Assembly (NCBI GenBank): GCA_005883255.1
Contig: VAXS01000205.1
Coordinates: 1-8,406, forward strand
Origin: Actinomycetota bacterium
GTDB taxonomy: Bacteria; Actinomycetota; Thermoleophilia; Solirubrobacterales; Solirubrobacteraceae
Direction of reading: 5' to 3'
Length of the DNA: 8,406 bases
Shown here: piece by piece, positions 6,253 to 8,406 of the stretch
Numbering within the stretch: position 1 is the first letter of the stretch
Layout of the letters: the number at the start of each line of letters is the position of its first letter
The notes under the pieces: generated by a model
What the model was told of the DNA's origin: nothing
Databases searched by the model: none
Seen by the model: only the letters and a program-made list of their open reading frames with translations
Program-made: the position numbers and the translations under genes

Positions 6253-7896
6253 ATGTCGGCCACGATCGACGTCCTCAACCAGGCCCCGCCGCTCAGCGGC
6301 TACGACCCGCTGGAGCAGAACCGTCCGCTGGACGAGGGCCTGGAGCGCGAGGGCGGCGGCTGGGCGCGCGACGACGTGGCCGCCTTCGGACGCCGCGCGC
6401 GCCAGCCCGAGGTGCAGGACTGGGCGCGCCTGGCCAACGAGAACCCGCCCCGCCTGCGCACCCACGACCGCTACGGGCGCCGCATCGACGAAGTGGAGTT
6501 CCACCCGGCCTGGCACGAGCTCCTGACGCTGTCGATCGGGCACCGCGTGCACGCGCTCCCCTGGCTCGAGGACCGTCCGGGCGCCCACGTGGCCCGGGCG
6601 GCCCTGTTCCTGCTCAGCCCCGAGGCCGGGCACGGCTGCCCGCTGTCGATGACCTACGCCGTGGTGCCGGTGCTGCGCCGCGCGGGCGAGCTGGGCGACG
6701 AGTGGATCCCGCGCCTCACCTCGACGGCCTATGACCCCCGGTTCATCCCCGCCGCCGGGAAGGACGGCGCGCTGGCCGGGATGGGGATGACCGAGAAGCA
6801 GGGCGGCTCGGACGTGCGCGCCAACGTCACCGTGGCCCGGCCCCTGGACGGCGGCGGCCCCGGCGCCGAGTACGAGATCACCGGCCACAAGTGGTTCTTC
6901 TCGGCGCCGATGTGCGACGTCTTCCTGGTGCTCGCGCAGGCCGAGGGCGGGCTCTCCTGCTTCCTCATGCCCCGCTGGACGCCGGACGGTGAGCGCAACG
7001 CGCTGCGCCTGCAGCGGCTCAAGGACAAGCTGGGGAACCGGTCCAACGCCAGCTCCGAGGTCGAGTTCGACGGCGCCTGGGCCCAGCTGGTGGGCGAGGA
7101 GGGACGCGGTGTCCCCACGATCATCGAGATGGTCAACCACACGCGCCTGGACTGCGCGATCGGGGCCGCGGGCGGGATGCGCGAGGCGGTGGAGCAGGCC
7201 ACCCACCACGCCGCCTACCGCTCGGTCTTCGGGCGCCGGCTGCTGGACCAGCCGCTGATGCGCAACGTGCTGGCCGACCTGTGCCTGGAGTCGGAGGCGG
7301 CCACCGCCTCGGTGGTGCGCCTGGCGCGCGCCTTCGACAACCCGGAGGAGGGCGAAGCCCGCGAGGACGAGGAGCTGTTCCGGCGCCTGGCCACCGGCGT
7401 CATCAAGTACTGGACCTGCAAGCGCGCCCCGGCGGTGGCCGGTGAGGCGCTGGAGTGCCTGGGCGGCAACGGGTACGTGGAGGAATCGGGGATGCCGCGG
7501 CTGTACCGGGAGATGCCGCTGAACTCGATCTGGGAGGGCTCGGGCAACGTGCAGTGCCTGGACGTGCTGCGGGCGATCCAGAAGAGTCCCGAATCGCTCA
7601 CGGCGCTGCTCGCCGAAATCCGCCAGGCCCGCGGGGGCGACCACCGGCTGGACATCTTCGTCAACGAGCTCCAGTCCCAGCTCGAGAGATCCGAGGATCT
7701 GGAGCCGCGGGCCCGCCGCCTGGTGGAGCGCCTGGCGCTGGCCCTTCAGGGCTCATTGCTGGTGCGCCACGCGCTGCCGGAGGTGGCGGACGCCTTCTGC
7801 GCCAGCCGCCTCGCGGGGGACGGCGGCCGGGCCTTCGGAACGCTGCCGGTGGGCACGGACTTCAGGGTGATCCTGGAGCGGGCGGGCGCGGGGTGA
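6253..7896 (+). CDS. aidB: AidB-like acyl-CoA dehydrogenase family flavoprotein
   Basis: A 547-residue protein matching the E. coli AidB type (about 541 residues), an acyl-CoA dehydrogenase homologue induced by alkylation stress in E. coli and able to bind DNA there. A helical N-terminal domain is followed by GMGMTEKQGGSD (176-187) at the start of the beta-barrel FAD domain, then LKDKLGNRSNAS, typical of AidB, and LECLGGNGYVEE in the second helical domain. NSIWEGSGN holds Glu428 in the position of the acyl-CoA dehydrogenase-type glutamate. An extra C-terminal domain (about 440-547) corresponds to the DNA-binding region of E. coli AidB, though here it mixes many acidic with basic residues. ATG at 6253 gives the expected N-terminus (PPLSGYDPLEQN); the frame is open further upstream but that would run into icd. 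No clear ribosome binding site is seen. Whether it serves DNA protection or fatty-acid metabolism cannot be told from sequence. Confidence 0.92.
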   Translation: MSATIDVLNQAPPLSGYDPLEQNRPLDEGLEREGGGWARDDVAAFGRRARQPEVQDWARLANENPPRLRTHDRYGRRIDEVEFHPAWHELLTLSIGHRVHALPWLEDRPGAHVARAALFLLSPEAGHGCPLSMTYAVVPVLRRAGELGDEWIPRLTSTAYDPRFIPAAGKDGALAGMGMTEKQGGSDVRANVTVARPLDGGGPGAEYEITGHKWFFSAPMCDVFLVLAQAEGGLSCFLMPRWTPDGERNALRLQRLKDKLGNRSNASSEVEFDGAWAQLVGEEGRGVPTIIEMVNHTRLDCAIGAAGGMREAVEQATHHAAYRSVFGRRLLDQPLMRNVLADLCLESEAATASVVRLARAFDNPEEGEAREDEELFRRLATGVIKYWTCKRAPAVAGEALECLGGNGYVEESGMPRLYREMPLNSIWEGSGNVQCLDVLRAIQKSPESLTALLAEIRQARGGDHRLDIFVNELQSQLERSEDLEPRARRLVERLALALQGSLLVRHALPEVADAFCASRLAGDGGRAFGTLPVGTDFRVILERAGAG

Positions 7897-8406
7897 GCCG
7901 CGGCGCCGGAAACCGCAGCCGGAAATCCTCGAGATAAAACCCCGCCACCAATTTCCCCTCGTTGACGTCCGGAAAAGCTTGCGGAAGGGTGCGGAAATCG
8001 AGCAATTTCGCGGGCCGGAACACCCCCCGGGCGCTCAGCCGCGTGGCCAGGACCTGACCGTCCCGAAACTGCACGATCGTCCGCCAAGAGGGAGGCGCCA
8101 GGGATCCCAGGACCGGGATCGGCAGGCGGCCGTACCCCGGCGCCACGGTGAGGTCCACCTCGGCGTGACGATCGCGCTGGACGATCACGCGCTCGGAATC
8201 CCTCTCCTTGATGACCTCGAATTCGGCGGTCTGTTTGGGGATGGCCCAATTCTCCCGGCCGCTGACGGCGCTCGCCTCCGTCGAGACCCAGATGCGGGTG
8301 ACCGAGAAGAGGTGGTGCCGCCAGCGCAGGTTGCGGCCGGCCGCGAACAGCAGCTCGCGGTAGGGACCGACCGGCGACTGCCGGTAGTCGAAGAGCATCA
8401 GGGCCC
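7862..8406 (-). CDS. Acetoacetate decarboxylase-family protein (5' end cut by window edge)
   Basis: At least 181 codons are visible; the frame stays open to the right edge, and the first Met in view (8398) falls inside a conserved-looking stretch (LMLFDYRQSPVGPYRELLF), so the true start is probably outside. That segment and GRENWAIPK resemble the acetoacetate decarboxylase fold. The lysine of WAIPK (residue 55 counted from the 8398 Met) aligns with the Schiff-base Lys115 in the YPKK motif of the clostridial enzyme, but the second lysine is Gln here. The family includes true decarboxylases and many relatives of other or unknown function, and the missing second lysine, which tunes the catalytic one, argues against simple acetoacetate decarboxylation. 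The last eleven codons overlap the aidB-like gene tail to tail. Codon use is less GC-biased than in neighbours (TTT, TAT, AAA, TTG occur around 7930-8010), a possible sign of different origin. Confidence 0.75.
   Translation of the reverse strand, partial: ALMLFDYRQSPVGPYRELLFAAGRNLRWRHHLFSVTRIWVSTEASAVSGRENWAIPKQTAEFEVIKERDSERVIVQRDRHAEVDLTVAPGYGRLPIPVLGSLAPPSWRTIVQFRDGQVLATRLSARGVFRPAKLLDFRTLPQAFPDVNEGKLVAGFYLEDFRLRFPAPRLTPRPPAPGSP

Noticed and set aside
6207..6278. Longer icd start at 6278 or 6254
   Set aside because: The extra residues do not resemble the family N-terminus and would overlap the start of the divergent aidB-like gene.
6247..7644. A long minus-strand open frame opposite the aidB-like gene
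   Set aside because: Its composition is that of an antisense shadow (His, Val, Gly, Arg-rich) with no motif, while the plus strand encodes a clear AidB homologue.

Overview
The window is very GC-rich chromosomal DNA with strong G/C bias at third codon positions, GTG as well as ATG starts, and genes packed end to end. Central-metabolism enzymes of actinobacterial type sit beside an AidB-like flavoprotein and an acetoacetate-decarboxylase-like protein. My best guess for the source is an actinobacterium, perhaps of the Thermoleophilia/Solirubrobacterales kind. This is inference from style, not from a marker gene. I see no mobile element, CRISPR array, tRNA, rRNA or phage gene.

Layout. (1) Positions 1-44 hold what may be the last codons of an upstream gene, followed by about 210 bases without a convincing gene. 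(2) At 256-2829 there is a plus-strand cluster of three tightly spaced genes: an atypical SDR-type NAD(P)-binding protein, a small SRPBCC (Bet v 1-like) protein and an M19-family dipeptidase. The last two overlap by 8 bases. (3) At 2830-3690, minus strand, lies a divergent relative of malate/lactate dehydrogenase that has lost most of the substrate-gripping loop. Its stop codon directly abuts the dipeptidase stop. (4) At 3744-4109, plus strand and divergent from it, lies a small basic protein with a coiled-coil start, an AT-hook-like arginine-rich linker and a helix-turn-helix end. (5) At 4117-6206, minus strand, icd and a canonical mdh form a two-gene TCA-cycle operon joined by a GTGA start/stop overlap. 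(6) At 6253-7896, plus strand, divergent from icd, is an AidB-type acyl-CoA dehydrogenase homologue. (7) At 7862-8406, minus strand, is an acetoacetate decarboxylase-family protein that runs off the right edge and overlaps the 3' end of the aidB-like gene by 35 bases.

How the genes work together. icd and mdh encode two oxidative steps of the TCA cycle (isocitrate to 2-oxoglutarate, malate to oxaloacetate) and are almost certainly co-expressed. The loop-deleted MDH relative nearby is a paralogue of the same superfamily and is unlikely to duplicate the mdh reaction. The SDR/SRPBCC/M19 cluster looks like a small oxidoreductase or ligand-processing operon of unknown substrate.

Most of the window is ordinary metabolism. 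The parts most worth a second look are the loop-deleted dehydrogenase and the small AT-hook/helix-turn-helix protein. I do not see a clear new multi-gene defence or mobile system here.
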